64,000 nt of DNA from positions 66,580-130,579 of the forward strand of contig MU404121.1 of assembly GCA_022695795.1 (NCBI GenBank), given 5' to 3'. This DNA comes from Biscogniauxia marginata. Lineage: Eukaryota; Ascomycota; Sordariomycetes; Xylariales; Xylariaceae. Positions 37,312-48,332 of the stretch are shown here, piece after piece. A program made the position numbers and the translations under genes. The notes under the pieces are model-generated. The model saw only the letters and a program-made list of their open reading frames with translations. It was not told the DNA's origin and ran no database searches. Position 1 is the first letter of the stretch. Each line of letters opens with the position of its first letter.

Positions 37312-39153
37312 ATGTCGATGCCCATCCCAAGGCGGCTCGCCCAGGAGCTGCTCAGGACTGCGAGACGGCCAGAGCCAACTCTCCGACACATGCAATGCTT
37401 TGAGCCACCCCAGCTCAGCTACTCTTCTTCGAGATTGATTCGTTTCCGGACAGCCTTTCGAGAGACAGCGTCCAAGATTGAAACATCGCGGTCATTGAAC
37501 CCCCGTCCTCGCACTCATCTTCGTCGTCTCCCCATCCTCGCTGCTGCCGGTGGTGGACTGCTAACTCTGTTGTTCACTACCATCCAACCGTTTTCCTTGT
37601 CCTATCTGACTTCTGAACAAACCTCCCACGACGGCGACGGCAATGACGATGACGGGTTGCCTCGGTATAGATTATCTGAAGTCAGGAAACATGGCGCGAA
37701 GTCCGAAAGACCTTGGGTGATATATGGGGACAAGATATACGACATCACCGACTGGGTGTCCGCTCATCCTGGTGGTGAGATCATCCTCCGTGCCGCTGGA
37801 GCCAGTGTCGAGCCGTACTGGGATATCTTCGCCATCCATAAGTCACCACATGTTAGAGACGTTCTTGACCAGTACGTCGTAGGAAAGGTGCACCCCAACG
37901 ACCTCCGGGACGGGAAACCACTGCAAGACCAGATCGAGGATCCCTTTATTTCGGATCCGGCGAGAGACTGCAGACTACGCAAGATGACCGAAAAGCCGTG
38001 CAATGCAGAAACGCCAGGCGACGAGCTGGCAGACTCCTTCTTGACTCCAAATGAAGTCTTCTACGTCCGCAACCATATGTGGGTGCCGGTTGTGGAAACT
38101 GCCGAGGCGGACTCGTACGGCATCACTGTCGAGCTTCCTGATGGCGACACCAAAACGTACACTATTGGGGAACTCAAAGCTCGCTTTAAGCAGCACACGG
38201 TAACGGCTGTTCTTCAGTGCTCCGGTAACCGACGTAACGATATGACACGGTATGCGAAAAATACTAACGGTCTCCAATGGACTGTCGGGGCCATCAGCTG
38301 CGCCAAGTGGGAAGGGGTGCTCCTCCGCGATGTCCTTGCGGATGCCGGGCTATTATTGAGCGATCCTGGAGAGGATGCGCAACATGTCCAATTCACTGGT
38401 CTTGAGGCTTACGGCGCGAGTATACCTATCACCTCCGCTATCGATCCTAGGGGAGATGTGTTGCTGGCATTCAAGATGAACGACAAGCCTCTCCCACCCG
38501 ACCATGGGTTTCCCGTAAGGGTAGTTGTACCAGGGCATGTAGCCGCGAGATGCGTCAAATGGGTCAACAAGATCGTAGTGAGCGATGAGGAGAGCAATAC
38601 CACATGGCAACGCAAGGACTATAAGTGTTTTGGACCGAACGAGACCAAACAGGATTGGGACAAGTATAAGGCTATACAGGTGATGCCGGTCACAAGTGCA
38701 ATCACACGAACACGGCTAAAACCCGTCGCGAAGGACCGGTCAGTCACTCGCACTGCTGGGGAGCAGGAGAAAGACGAGGCCAGCAGCCGGGTCGTGCAGC
38801 TGGAAGGCTACGCATATTCGGGCGGTGGACGAGAGATCCAGCGCGTAGACGTCAGCCTGGATGGCGGAGAAACCTGGGACCAAGCGCAGCTAATCGACGA
38901 TGCAAATCTCGAGAAAGGTAGTAAGACATGGTGCTGGAAGAGGTGGGTGTACGAGGGCGCGTTGCCTAAAGTTGAGAACAAGGGGAAGGGCGAGGCAAAG
39001 ACGACGTTTATCGTCAAAGCCACTGATGATGCGTACAATACCCAGCCAGAGACCCACAAGAGCATCTATAATCTGAGAGGCAACCTAGCGACGGCATGGC
39101 ACCGCGTGGACTTCGACAGCTCCTCGCCCGAGCGGGCATGTGCCAAGCCCTGA
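37312..39153 (+). CDS. Sulfite oxidase with cytochrome b5 domain
   Basis: A single exon, 613 residues. The enzyme oxidises sulfite to sulfate with a molybdopterin cofactor, passing electrons to a heme. Seen: a basic N terminus rich in Arg (about 1-72), a hydrophobic segment PILAAAGGGLLTLLF (74-88) and a cytochrome b5 domain (about 112-195) with heme-ligand motif HPGGE (H153). The molybdenum domain follows, with C303 in LQCSGNRRNDM as the metal ligand, then a dimerisation domain with LEGYAYSGGGREIQRVDVSLDGGETW. The order b5-Mo-dimer without an FAD/NADH reductase domain separates it from nitrate reductase. The Arg-rich leader plus hydrophobic anchor suggest the mitochondrial intermembrane space, as in animal enzymes. 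The start at 37312 (MSMPIPRRL) is the first ATG in the frame. Confidence 0.9.
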   Translation: MSMPIPRRLAQELLRTARRPEPTLRHMQCFEPPQLSYSSSRLIRFRTAFRETASKIETSRSLNPRPRTHLRRLPILAAAGGGLLTLLFTTIQPFSLSYLTSEQTSHDGDGNDDDGLPRYRLSEVRKHGAKSERPWVIYGDKIYDITDWVSAHPGGEIILRAAGASVEPYWDIFAIHKSPHVRDVLDQYVVGKVHPNDLRDGKPLQDQIEDPFISDPARDCRLRKMTEKPCNAETPGDELADSFLTPNEVFYVRNHMWVPVVETAEADSYGITVELPDGDTKTYTIGELKARFKQHTVTAVLQCSGNRRNDMTRYAKNTNGLQWTVGAISCAKWEGVLLRDVLADAGLLLSDPGEDAQHVQFTGLEAYGASIPITSAIDPRGDVLLAFKMNDKPLPPDHGFPVRVVVPGHVAARCVKWVNKIVVSDEESNTTWQRKDYKCFGPNETKQDWDKYKAIQVMPVTSAITRTRLKPVAKDRSVTRTAGEQEKDEASSRVVQLEGYAYSGGGREIQRVDVSLDGGETWDQAQLIDDANLEKGSKTWCWKRWVYEGALPKVENKGKGEAKTTFIVKATDDAYNTQPETHKSIYNLRGNLATAWHRVDFDSSSPERACAKP

Positions 39154-39931
39154 GGGTCATAAGTGAAGCTCCCCCTGGGCTTGCTTACATATATTATATA
39201 CTATACGACAGAGCATGGCGCCTTGTTGTGGACTCCATCTACTCCGTACAACTCTGTAAACTGCGTGGCGGGAGAATTATGATTCTTTGGAATTGCCATT
39301 AACTCCGATTATCGATTGTTACTAATGGAGATGATCATGTCCAGATGCGTAATTCAGTATGTGTATTTGAAGTGGGAGGGGGGTTGTTTATCTTCTTTTA
39401 AGAACATTTTACTTTCGGAACATTCAGTCGAAAGCTCGCCTGTATCGAGTAGATTGCCCGAGACAAGATAGGAGTAGGAACTACATCCCAAGGACCGGGA
39501 GCGCATAAATAGTGAATACAATGAAGAATGTATCACGGGCCAATTATTTATTGAAAAGGCTTATTCCCTCATCGCATCGTGTTTGCCCCTGAACATTACC
39601 CCATCAGATATTTGTAATATGACCGCTTACACTCCCTTATTATAATGACTATTAGTTCATGTGAATTCTTCCCACTCCTTCCCAAACCCTGAGCTGGAGG
39701 TTTCTTGAAAAACGTGAATCAGTGGTCTCGTCAATCTAAGAGGGTATCGTTTGCCCACGTTCAATCCTTAAACACCAATATTTCCTCAAGTAGCAACCAT
39801 AGCCATGCGCACAAAACTCCCATGTCAGTTATTACCGGGAAGCCAGCCTTTAAATTACTAGATCCTTTGCCACTGCAAATGTGGTAGTGCAGGGCATCAT
39901 GAATAGAAGCAGGTATGGTCCCCTTCTCCGC
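39154..39931. other. Convergent intergenic spacer
   Basis: The spacer lies between the 3' ends of sulfite oxidase (+) and the MARVEL gene (-). Nothing beyond presumed 3' untranslated sequence was seen. Confidence 0.5.
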
Positions 39932-40697
39932 CTACGCGCCGGGATGGGCGTGCGGCTTGCTAGCGCCGGTGCTGTGGCCGCGGCTGCGCAGAGCCTCAAG
40001 CGCATCGATGACGGTGAGGAACATGAATATGGCCCTAAGATCAGTCAGGCATGGGCTTGAACCCAAGAATGTACGATAAAGAGAAGAAGAGAGAGTGAGA
40101 AAGAAGGGCATCACCAGGTCGCCCCGCCCCACCCCCAAACGACAGATCAGATCAGATCAGATCAGATCGGGGAAACTAGTCGATATAGGAAACGTAAGGA
40201 AAACGTACCAGAGGAAGAAGCCGAAGGCGACGGCGGCCTCGAGCGAGCCGCACGCGCTGTTGGCGCCGCAGTCGTAGGGGCCCCCGACGTAGACGGCGAG
40301 GGCGATGGCGCCGGCGAACCAGAAGATGGCGGTGACGACGTTGAGGGCGAGGGCGGCGAGCTTGTGGAAGAGGCTCGCCATGTACAAGGGGGTGAGGCCG
40401 ACGTAGGCGAGGACGAGGAGCGACCAGATCGAGTTGAAGAGCATGAAGTTGACGCTCGACGGCGACCAGGAGCCCCAGCCCCAGGAGTAGCTGTAGTTGC
40501 CGCCGTGGAACCAACTCACGACTTTTGGTGTAAGGGTTAGCTAGGTGACCAGGAGGGTTTGGTTTGGGTATGAGAAGGAAAAGGGAAGTGATCTAAGAGG
40601 TAGGTATGGGCTTCGTACTGTAGGCGGTCAGACCGAGCTCGATGATGGCGAATATAGCTCCCACGATGTGGGCGATTGTGACGAAGCTGAACGCCAT
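39932..40697 (-). CDS. MARVEL-domain four-span membrane protein
   Basis: Three exons, complement(39932..40034, 40209..40521, 40619..40697), 164 residues. Four hydrophobic segments are visible: FVTIAHIVGAIFAIIELGL; NSIWSLLVLAYVGLTPLYM; AALALNVVTAIFWFAGAIA; and AAVAFGFFLWAIFMFLTVID. The third is followed by the loop CGANSACGSLEA, which keeps two cysteines. This layout is that of fungal MARVEL proteins, which act in plasma-membrane domains or vesicle traffic; no specific role can be inferred. The short first exon and the W-AIF junction made by exons 2 and 3 both fit the family. Intron 2 contains a pentanucleotide repeat. Confidence 0.85.
40143..40169 (+). repeat. (AGATC)n pentanucleotide repeat
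   Basis: About five tandem AGATC units lie in intron 2 of the MARVEL gene, near the middle of the intron. Confidence 0.85.
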
Positions 40698-42293
40698 GGT
40701 CTCGATCGATATAGTTGTGCTTGTTGATGAGATGGAACTTTGGTTTCGTCGGGCGTGGCCTCCGAATCGTGAGGAGGAATGTATTTAACCGTACAGTAGT
40801 AGGTAGAGTGAAGTTATCGGCGGCTTCTTTCGTGCTTTGTATTTCGTAGGTATGTAGGTATGTACGAGTTTACCCCAGCAAAGTTGTTTCGATGGAGTAC
40901 ACAAATCGGTAGAAGTAGAAACAGTACAAGAGTCAAGTTATCTTGATAGGTAACAACATAAATGGAGAAAAAGGTTTGCGAGACGGGAAAGAAAGAAAAA
41001 AAAGTTGGCCTGGCTCCACGGAATCGGGAAATGTTATAAGGTCAGGGTCAGGTCAGGTTATTTAGTCGGGTATGCATCGTCATCGAGTTGCTCGCAAAAG
41101 CTATAATACCAAGCAGTAATAACAAAGTCATCATGCGTCCAGGGGGGGGGGGGGCACTGCCCAATACCTACATACATACGTATACATACATACATGGTGT
41201 ATGTACCTTAGGTAGGCACAGCCAGGGAAAGAAGGGCCTGGGCAAGGTGGTGCGTCATGATCGTGATTAGTCTCGGCAGTGGTTTAATGGAATTACCTTC
41301 TTTATTGTATGCCCTTCAACCACCTATACTGCGTACCTATGTAGTATCTGGTGTCATGACTACATACCTAGAACTCGGTTTGGTTTAATGTAGTAGTACA
41401 TAGAAAGAGGAAACAAGTTGAAAGCCTGCTACATGTACGAGGTGGTTTTTTTTGAATTGGGCTGGTGGTAGTTTAGGTATGTAGGTAGATACCTAGGTAG
41501 GTACATGTAGGTAGGTATGCCGTACTTCCGCCTGACTCCATAGAAGACGGGAGAGCGAGTGGTGAGAAAGAACCTTAGGTTGCGTTGGTTGAGTGGCTGA
41601 AGCTACCCATGACGAGCTGGCATACAGCAGGTACCTAGGTAGGTGCACGCCACCCTCTTCCCCTCCCCCGCTTCTATCTAAACACCCCCTTCGAACCCGA
41701 CCCTCCGCCAAGCCAATCACAGGTTCTCTTAGCCTGTCAGCTTACCCCGAAGCAGTAAGGAACTTGGGACTGGATGGCGTCACTTGTGGTCGGCTTTAGC
41801 CCTATGACGACGCGGCTTGTAAGGCTTGGGCTTCTCTTGGTTACACTATCTACACGCTCCGAGGTCCTAGTGTATTCCAATGAGCTGCCACCATTCTTTT
41901 TCTCTTCGTCACCTATAATAACTGGTACCCTCCCGGATGTAAGTAATAAATCCGCAATAAAATTTGGATTATAAGTCATAGAACTAACTCATCCTTCATT
42001 CCCTAGGGCAATCGGCTCAGTTATCTAGCGTATGACAGTCCGATGACTGTGGGCGCAAGATCCCAGGGTACCTTCGGCTGTTAAGCTCGAACGTATGCTG
42101 TCTGATTGCGGAAGACGGTTGTGTTAAAAAGTAGCTGAGGCTATCGTGAGTAAGTCTGACTAGAGAGATGGCGCTTCCATTGGCATCATAGTTAACACAG
42201 CGCGAGTAAAAGTTGGTGTACACAAATGCTTGAGACATATATCGAATCAAGTCTTGCCTACCAACTCCATGTCATCCCCCAAAACGTACGCCA
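40698..42293. other. Intergenic region with short repeats
   Basis: The region runs from the MARVEL promoter to the chitinase 3' end. It contains a 13-nt G run (41142-41154), an ACAT repeat (41169-41196) and the densest group of GGTAGGTA/ACCTAGGT copies in the window (41469-41515 and 41632-41645). No gene was recognised. Confidence 0.5.
41142..41196 (+). repeat. G13 run and (ACAT)n tract
   Basis: Thirteen consecutive G residues at 41142-41154 are followed by an imperfect CATA/ACAT repeat centred on a TACGTA palindrome. The G run is prone to sequencing length error. Confidence 0.85.
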
Positions 42294-43702
42294 TTACAGT
42301 TCATCTTTCTTCTTAGTCAGGCTCTTGACCCCAGCATTGAGAGCTTTCAGATGGCGCCAATCTGGCGCGTCTTCACCCAAGCCCCAGGCAAAGACGCCTC
42401 CCAACTTCCTGGCCTCCATAACCCGTGGGAATTTCCTGGAAATGGCGTCCGGGGTGTCGAACGTCCACCATATAGCCTCGTCCTTGTCCCAATACCAGTA
42501 CCCTCCGCCAGCCTCGTCGTACTGTCCCTCACTTAGCGCCTTCTCGAACGACGGCTTCACATCGTCAGGTACTTCGTCGTGCCACGAGAAGCCTCCACCT
42601 TTCCCTAGGTCGGCACCCGTCTCGGGGTCCTCTAGTAGGCCCGTCGGACAGCCGATAGGATACTCAGCACAAGATTGACCTTCGGTGCGAAAGTACTTGG
42701 TGTAGAAGGCAAACCCGAGGTTGACCTTGTCGCATGGTACGCCGTTTTGGATATAAGCGTCTACTGCTTCCAGACTGAGCTGGATACCTGTGTGGTGCTT
42801 GGTAACGTTGTCTCGCCGATTCATCAAGTCGTACGTCATGACATTTAGAAAATCCAGCGACTCCATGATCTTCGGTACGGTCTCGGGCGTGAAGGCCAGC
42901 ATATCTCGTTGGAGACCGGGAACAGCGGCAGACATCAGTTTTTCAGGCCCGAGAGCTTTGCGAATCTCGGCGAGAAGTAAGGGGTACGCAGCGATTTCCC
43001 ACGCCTTCTGCTCGTTAGGGACAATCTTGTAGTCTTCCCCATTTCCCCTAAGAGATATTGTCAGCTCCTCACAGGCTTTCGAATTGTAAGCGGTTGGTAA
43101 TGTAATATAAAGTTACTCACCCTGGATACTCCCAGTCTATGTCAACGCCTGTCCCGTGATAGCAGGTTAATTAGAGCTCTGACATCCGATTTGGGTAAAC
43201 TTCATATACCAAGGTGTTCAACTACTACGTACCGTCAGCGCCTGTGTCATGGACCATAGCGGCAACATTTCGGGCAAATTTAGACCGACTCTCATCGGTA
43301 CGCGCTGCGGCGTCGAAACCCGCAGTATCGCCCCAGCCGCCGATGGCAACCATGACTTTGGTCCCCGCGTGTAACTGTGATCGGGCTTCCTGAACGGACA
43401 TGAACAGTGGCCAGGTAGAGTTTCCCTCTTCTCGATTGAAAGTGCCCGAGCCCATGAAGGCCATTGCAACATGCGTGATGGGCATGCTGAGAGCTGGATC
43501 AGGGATCACGGGGTGTTGACTGTCCTTGCGTGTCAGCTTCGAAATATTACAAGATTACACATCACAAGTAGTGTGGCCAATTCGTGGGGATAGTTATATA
43601 CCCTGTGAGGTACATGATGTTACGGATCGGCGTCATCATCGCTGCGTTTACAGTAGCGATGAATATGTACAGGGCCGTCACATGCAACAGGAAAGGAGTC
43701 AT
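42294..43702 (-). CDS. Secreted GH18 chitinase with C-terminal KDEL
   Basis: Four exons, complement(42294..43047, 43121..43148, 43233..43519, 43602..43702), 389 residues. Exon 3 is only 28 nt. It is a glycoside hydrolase family 18 enzyme that cleaves beta-1,4 N-acetylglucosamine chains. Seen: an N-terminal signal-like segment MTPFLLHVTALYIFIATVNA; strand motif KVMVAIGGWG (88-97); the catalytic signature DGVDIDWE (129-136, with E136 the proton donor) assembled across the micro-exon; NVMTYDL; GFAFYTKYF; and VFAWGLGED near the C terminus, in the last barrel strand. There is no chitin-binding module. The last six residues are KKKDEL, an ER-retrieval-like signal on a protein with a signal peptide. 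The reading frame looks intact. Upstream neighbours do not suggest a pathway. Confidence 0.9.
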
Positions 43703-44661
43703 GATGGATGATGGAATCGGTCATCAAATAGAGGTCATATCTTCGGAAAAAGGTAAAAAGTGACCTTGCCGGTGACCACGTAACAAGTCGGAATAAATAA
43801 ATAAAAAATGAAAAGGGCGGATAAACGCAGCTGGTGAAGATCACTTAAGCGTGTGGTGGGTAGTTGGCAGTAGCCTTTATGCATGTAAAAAGGTATATTG
43901 GAACAGGGCCTCATACGGAGTATGTATGTACATAATATGAAACGCTGTTAATCGAATGCAAATTATTTCTATATACAGATACTGCAGCACAGACCACCCC
44001 AACGCTGTAGTGTGCAGCTAGACAGCTGTTGTCAACTTTTAGTGTATACTCAGATGGCCCTCTGCTTCTATCATTAGAAAAATTACACTTCCCCCTGTGA
44101 TTAAAGGTAGGCTCTCTTCATTCGGAAGGTTTGGGGTTGTAATAAAAGATGTCCAAGTCAGAGCCATTCCTGGCCAGATCTAAATGTTCATTGGGATGTG
44201 CCTGGCTTTTATTTCAAGACTTAACGATCCACGAGAAGTCAGAGGAGGGGAAAGAGTTCAGAGTCCATGCAGACACCACTGCGCGATCTTCTTCAATGAA
44301 ATTCCAACAACTGTAGTGAACAGGGAATCGATGAACCCGGGAAGTCAAGAAAAGTTAATTTGAAGAACCCCGGGTCTACGAGGAAAGGTGCCGAGAGAAC
44401 ACGATACGGATCAGGAGAGATGGGTATAATTACGACGTAGCAGTGACTGTATAATGCCCTTGAATCAAGCTGGTAGAAGGCAAGGGAAACATTATATTAT
44501 TAACTGGAAATTAAGAGATGAATGTTGAGGAAAATAAGAGGTATCCCGAGAATGGATTAGAAGTGCAACGATACATATTCTAAGGTATAGATTATCAAGC
44601 GGAATCAATTCCCAATTATTCAAGCCTCTTCCTGCTAACGAGGTCTGATCGATACCTGCCA
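43703..44661. other. Intergenic region upstream of chitinase
   Basis: The region lies between the chitinase start and the O-methyltransferase stop, both on the minus strand. It should hold the chitinase promoter. It looks somewhat AT-rich; no gene was recognised. Confidence 0.5.
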
Positions 44662-46350
44662 TCATGGTTGTGTGTATTTCTTTGCGACAATGACCGCTTC
44701 TCTAGCCTCCTCTTCATAATACGCAATATCCTTCACGATAAACCAGGAATCTGCAAGCAATTCTTTCCAGTGTGAATTTGACCGGGCTTCACCATTGAGC
44801 ATGGCAAGCATCGTCATGTCAAGTTGGGTCTCAAATTTGTGGGCACCTTTGTCTGGTACGACGAGTTCGTCAATAAGGAGGAAGGAATTCTCGTCCATGG
44901 CATCCCAGATGTTTTTGAGAATTATTCGACAGGATGTATCAGGCCAGTCTTTGGAGTGTAATGAGACATCTGGTTAACATTTATGATCCTCCTAGAAAGG
45001 GGCGTAATTTGGGCAACTTACTTCTTAGTATACTTCGAAAGTAATAGGCCGTCGCACCTAGATGGCGGTATTAATATTAGCAACTCATGTCTGAAATATC
45101 CGAATGATGTGAAACTAAATACTGCACCTTTTACTGGCTGCTCCTCGAAGAAGTTCACCCCAACCCTCTCGATTCCCTCTCCAACTTCTGCCCTAGCCAC
45201 AACTTCCTCCAAGTCTTCTAGAATTATTCGTCCCTCGAGACCTGGCCATCGTTTCTTCAGCGCCTAGTTCGCCATCAGATCAGCCAATGCTCAAGAGAAT
45301 CCCTGCGGTGATGGTCCACAACCTACATTGCACTGTTGACCAATACCGCCCCCGACATCTACAAACACCACTCTCGCTTCGCCATTCACATTCTTGGACT
45401 CTCGCTTGAACACCTCAGCTAACAAATCCATGATATCTGATCGCTCTAGCCAAGTACGGACCCCAGTACGATGGGTTCTCATAAATGTATGGAAGCAATC
45501 AGCGTTCTCGGGGCGAGACTGCAGCCAGTCGTAGAAGGTGATCCCCAAGCCCGCACCTTGACCCATGGCAAACGCGGTGTTTGTTTTATCGCCCAGCAGA
45601 TGGTAGGCGTGGCGCCTCAGGAAAGCAGGGAGCGCGGCATACGCTGGGAGGCCATTGTCGTTGCTTACAGAGATTGGAAGGTCTGTTAGTTCGAACGTCT
45701 CTGAAACCCGCTTATAGGTAACACCATATAACGTTTGGCTTTAATACTTACGCATGACACACGCCCGCACTGTAGCCATCTTCAACTAGGTTATTCCCGT
45801 AGTTACTCGAAGTCCACATCCCCACATCTACTTCACGAACTAGGCCAACTGAGGCCATGTATTTCAAGATCCGGGTCATGAGGGTCACGTCTGGCTCTTT
45901 TCCGGTTCTCCTGGCTAGCTCTAGAGTAGACAGAGCTTCGTCGGATCGTGAAAGGATGATGAATATGTTGAGATCCATGCCTATACGGGCGGCGGATAGC
46001 TCGAACACCTGTCCATAATTGCTTAAGTTGAGACGTCTCATTTGGGAATGGCAATAGGCTATGAAGAACGATGTACCAAATTATTTGACAGGTTCAAGAC
46101 AAAAGAAGAAAATTTTCAACAAGGGGGAGGAGGTGATACTCACATCGTACAGCACCCTCTGAGACGTATCAGCTGGGGTCTCTAGCTCGGGAACTAGTCT
46201 TCGAATCGCAGAGATGAGCCTCTTTCGAAGTTCACCATTCGCATAGATATCCTCAGGAAGTCCCGATGTATTAGTGGCCAAATCTTCAAGATAATCAACT
46301 ATAGAGCTTAGATGAGGTGTTTCCGGTAGGCTATGCGACGAGCATTCCAT
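44662..46350 (-). CDS. SAM-dependent O-methyltransferase
   Basis: Six exons, complement(44662..44948, 45022..45057, 45128..45263, 45327..45663, 45752..46008, 46144..46350), 419 residues, the usual size of fungal secondary-metabolite O-methyltransferases (AflP-like). Seen: N-terminal dimerisation part; a winged-helix segment ELSAARIGMDLNIF with LMTRILKYMASVGLV; GVCHANDNGLP made across intron 2; the SAM-binding motif VDVGGGIG (about 256-263); and ILEDLEEVV. It ends with AYYFRSILRNWPD and ILKNIWDAMDENSFLLIDE. Position 324 is Arg where the family normally has the catalytic His of the LH(D/N)WPD motif. Intron 2 uses a TAAG acceptor and intron 5 an AAAG acceptor. With these the frame is open throughout, so this is not an obvious pseudogene. 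No polyketide or peptide synthase is nearby, so substrate is unknown. Confidence 0.85.
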
Positions 46351-48332
46351 AGCGACAATTTCCCGAGGTCAACACAGATAGTAAAGCGTCGATTCAAACT
46401 TGAGTTTTAGGAAAGTCACATAGATACCCTCTATATACTACCTATCACCATCTACCGTGGCCTCCTTCTATGATTCTGAGGGTTTATTCTATACTAACCC
46501 TAGGAATCCTTGACAAGGAAAACGATCCATTGGTATCGTACTTTCTGTGTCTTTGTCTCCAATCGGCTAAAAGGAAAAATATCTCTTTGGATTCCTGCAA
46601 GGCGGTGTAAGATGCTGTACATAGAAATCATCCCATGCAGGTATGCTCGTTCAACCCTCCCGTATCCCAATATTGGACGCGCCGCGTGGCCATAAGAATC
46701 CATGAAGTAACCCCCCCTAGTATTGAATTGAAGTATAGCACTTTCATGTTTGTTGTGGAGAGTATGCCCATGCATGTGTAAGCTTTACATTGCACCGCAG
46801 AATGCAATTGAAGGGAATCACGCTCTACATTTCGGGGCCGAGGTCAGATAACTTCGTGCTGATCGCTACGGGACCGAACTCCAAGGTAGCATCGCATGAA
46901 AAATCCATTCAGTCAGCAGACTAGGATAGACACCATAACCAGGCTGTCACAACGAAGGAAGCTATTAATAAGGCCAGACGCGGAGGCCGTCCACCTACCT
47001 GTCTTCACGAACCGTCACCGGAAAACCTCTAGCAGATTATGGCTCATCACATCATTTCTATGGCATCGTTCAATTTTAGACGCCAGCAAGAGTCAGGACT
47101 CAGTAGAAGTGTTTCAATTTATGTTCATTCATTTGGAACCACTTGGGTGTATCTCCCCTCATAGACTCTTGCTATACTACGGTCATCTTCAAACTTCCAT
47201 CTAATCTATTATTGCTTTCTACAGACTCCATCTGTTCAGCATGTGTTGCACCCGGACCCATGTACTTTGCTAAGGATCTATCAAGGGTATTTGGCTCATT
47301 TCTTTTTGGCACTCTTTAAGCCTCTAAACTCGTAGATCGATGAAGACGAAGATATGTATTGTGGATTCTGGAAAGGCCTAGAGTCACTAACTTGGTAAAC
47401 AACGCCTCACGAGTTGCGGCGGATGTAATGGTAAGAGCTGACGAGCATATGTAAAGAGGTCGATTACATTGTGATCACAGGGTGCTTAAAAATTCGTTTC
47501 ACTACTTCGGTGGCTTTACCATCCCAATGGGACCATGATTCATGGTCCTAGTATCATTGATGATGACGTCGATGCTGCTTTCTCCGGCTTTAATCTTCGC
47601 CTATATGTCTTCGTGAGCAGGTACGGTCAAAGGACCATATCGGGAGCTGAAAAGTCCAACGAGTCCGAGGTTGTAAGCAATATTAGGTACCTATAGGAAA
47701 AACAATAAAACGAAGAAGAAAATTTTTGGTTAGGGTTATATTTACACCTACGTTAGGTACGTAGAGTTTAGACGAAATGTCACCAACCTCTTTGTAGAGA
47801 TTCCGCAGGTTCTCGCAAATACCTACCAAATTTTCTCATGAAGCCTAAGGACTGACGTCTAGTGCGTCGTAGTTATAAATTCGTTGATTGACTTTAGAAA
47901 GCTCTTATATGTACTTACTATATGTAAGATTGGTAAATGCGAAGTGGAAGCCTAGGTAGGTACCCCCTAAGCCTGTGTATAGGTAACATCAGGTATAAAT
48001 GTTGCGATAATGTTTTGTATGCATAATGCAATAAGTAAATAAGTGTTATATCAAATCCCGACTAATGAGTGGATACCTAAGTACGAGGTATAGATGTACC
48101 TATTAATATGCGACAATTGGGAACGAACCTTACCTAGCGTCTTTCCAACCCCCTGCCCCATCCTTTTTTCTATTGTCTTTTATCACAGTTCAGCCTCTTT
48201 CGCAAGTTCGTCGTCCAAGGTACAAGGTAGGCGAATTTTACTACCAATTGAAAATACTTCAAAATGACGTGATCGGGTGAAACTTACTTATATCGAATCA
48301 TTTCCGCCAATTGATGATTTGACGCCATCGCC
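46351..48332. other. Divergent promoter region
   Basis: The region lies between the O-methyltransferase (-) and JIP5 (+). It includes a GGTAGGTA copy near 47943-47957. Short open frames on both strands show no recognisable protein. Confidence 0.45.

Noticed and set aside
42009..42075. tRNA-like stretch with a GGCTCAGTTATCTAGCG box-A-like sequence
   Set aside because: No proper TTCGANNC T-loop, no 7-bp acceptor stem and no normal anticodon arm could be built.
45291..45330. Apparent premature stop in the O-methyltransferase after GIGQQCN
   Set aside because: A GTAGGT donor directly after the AAT codon and a CTAG acceptor at 45264 remove the stop and restore NALKKRWPGLEG in frame.
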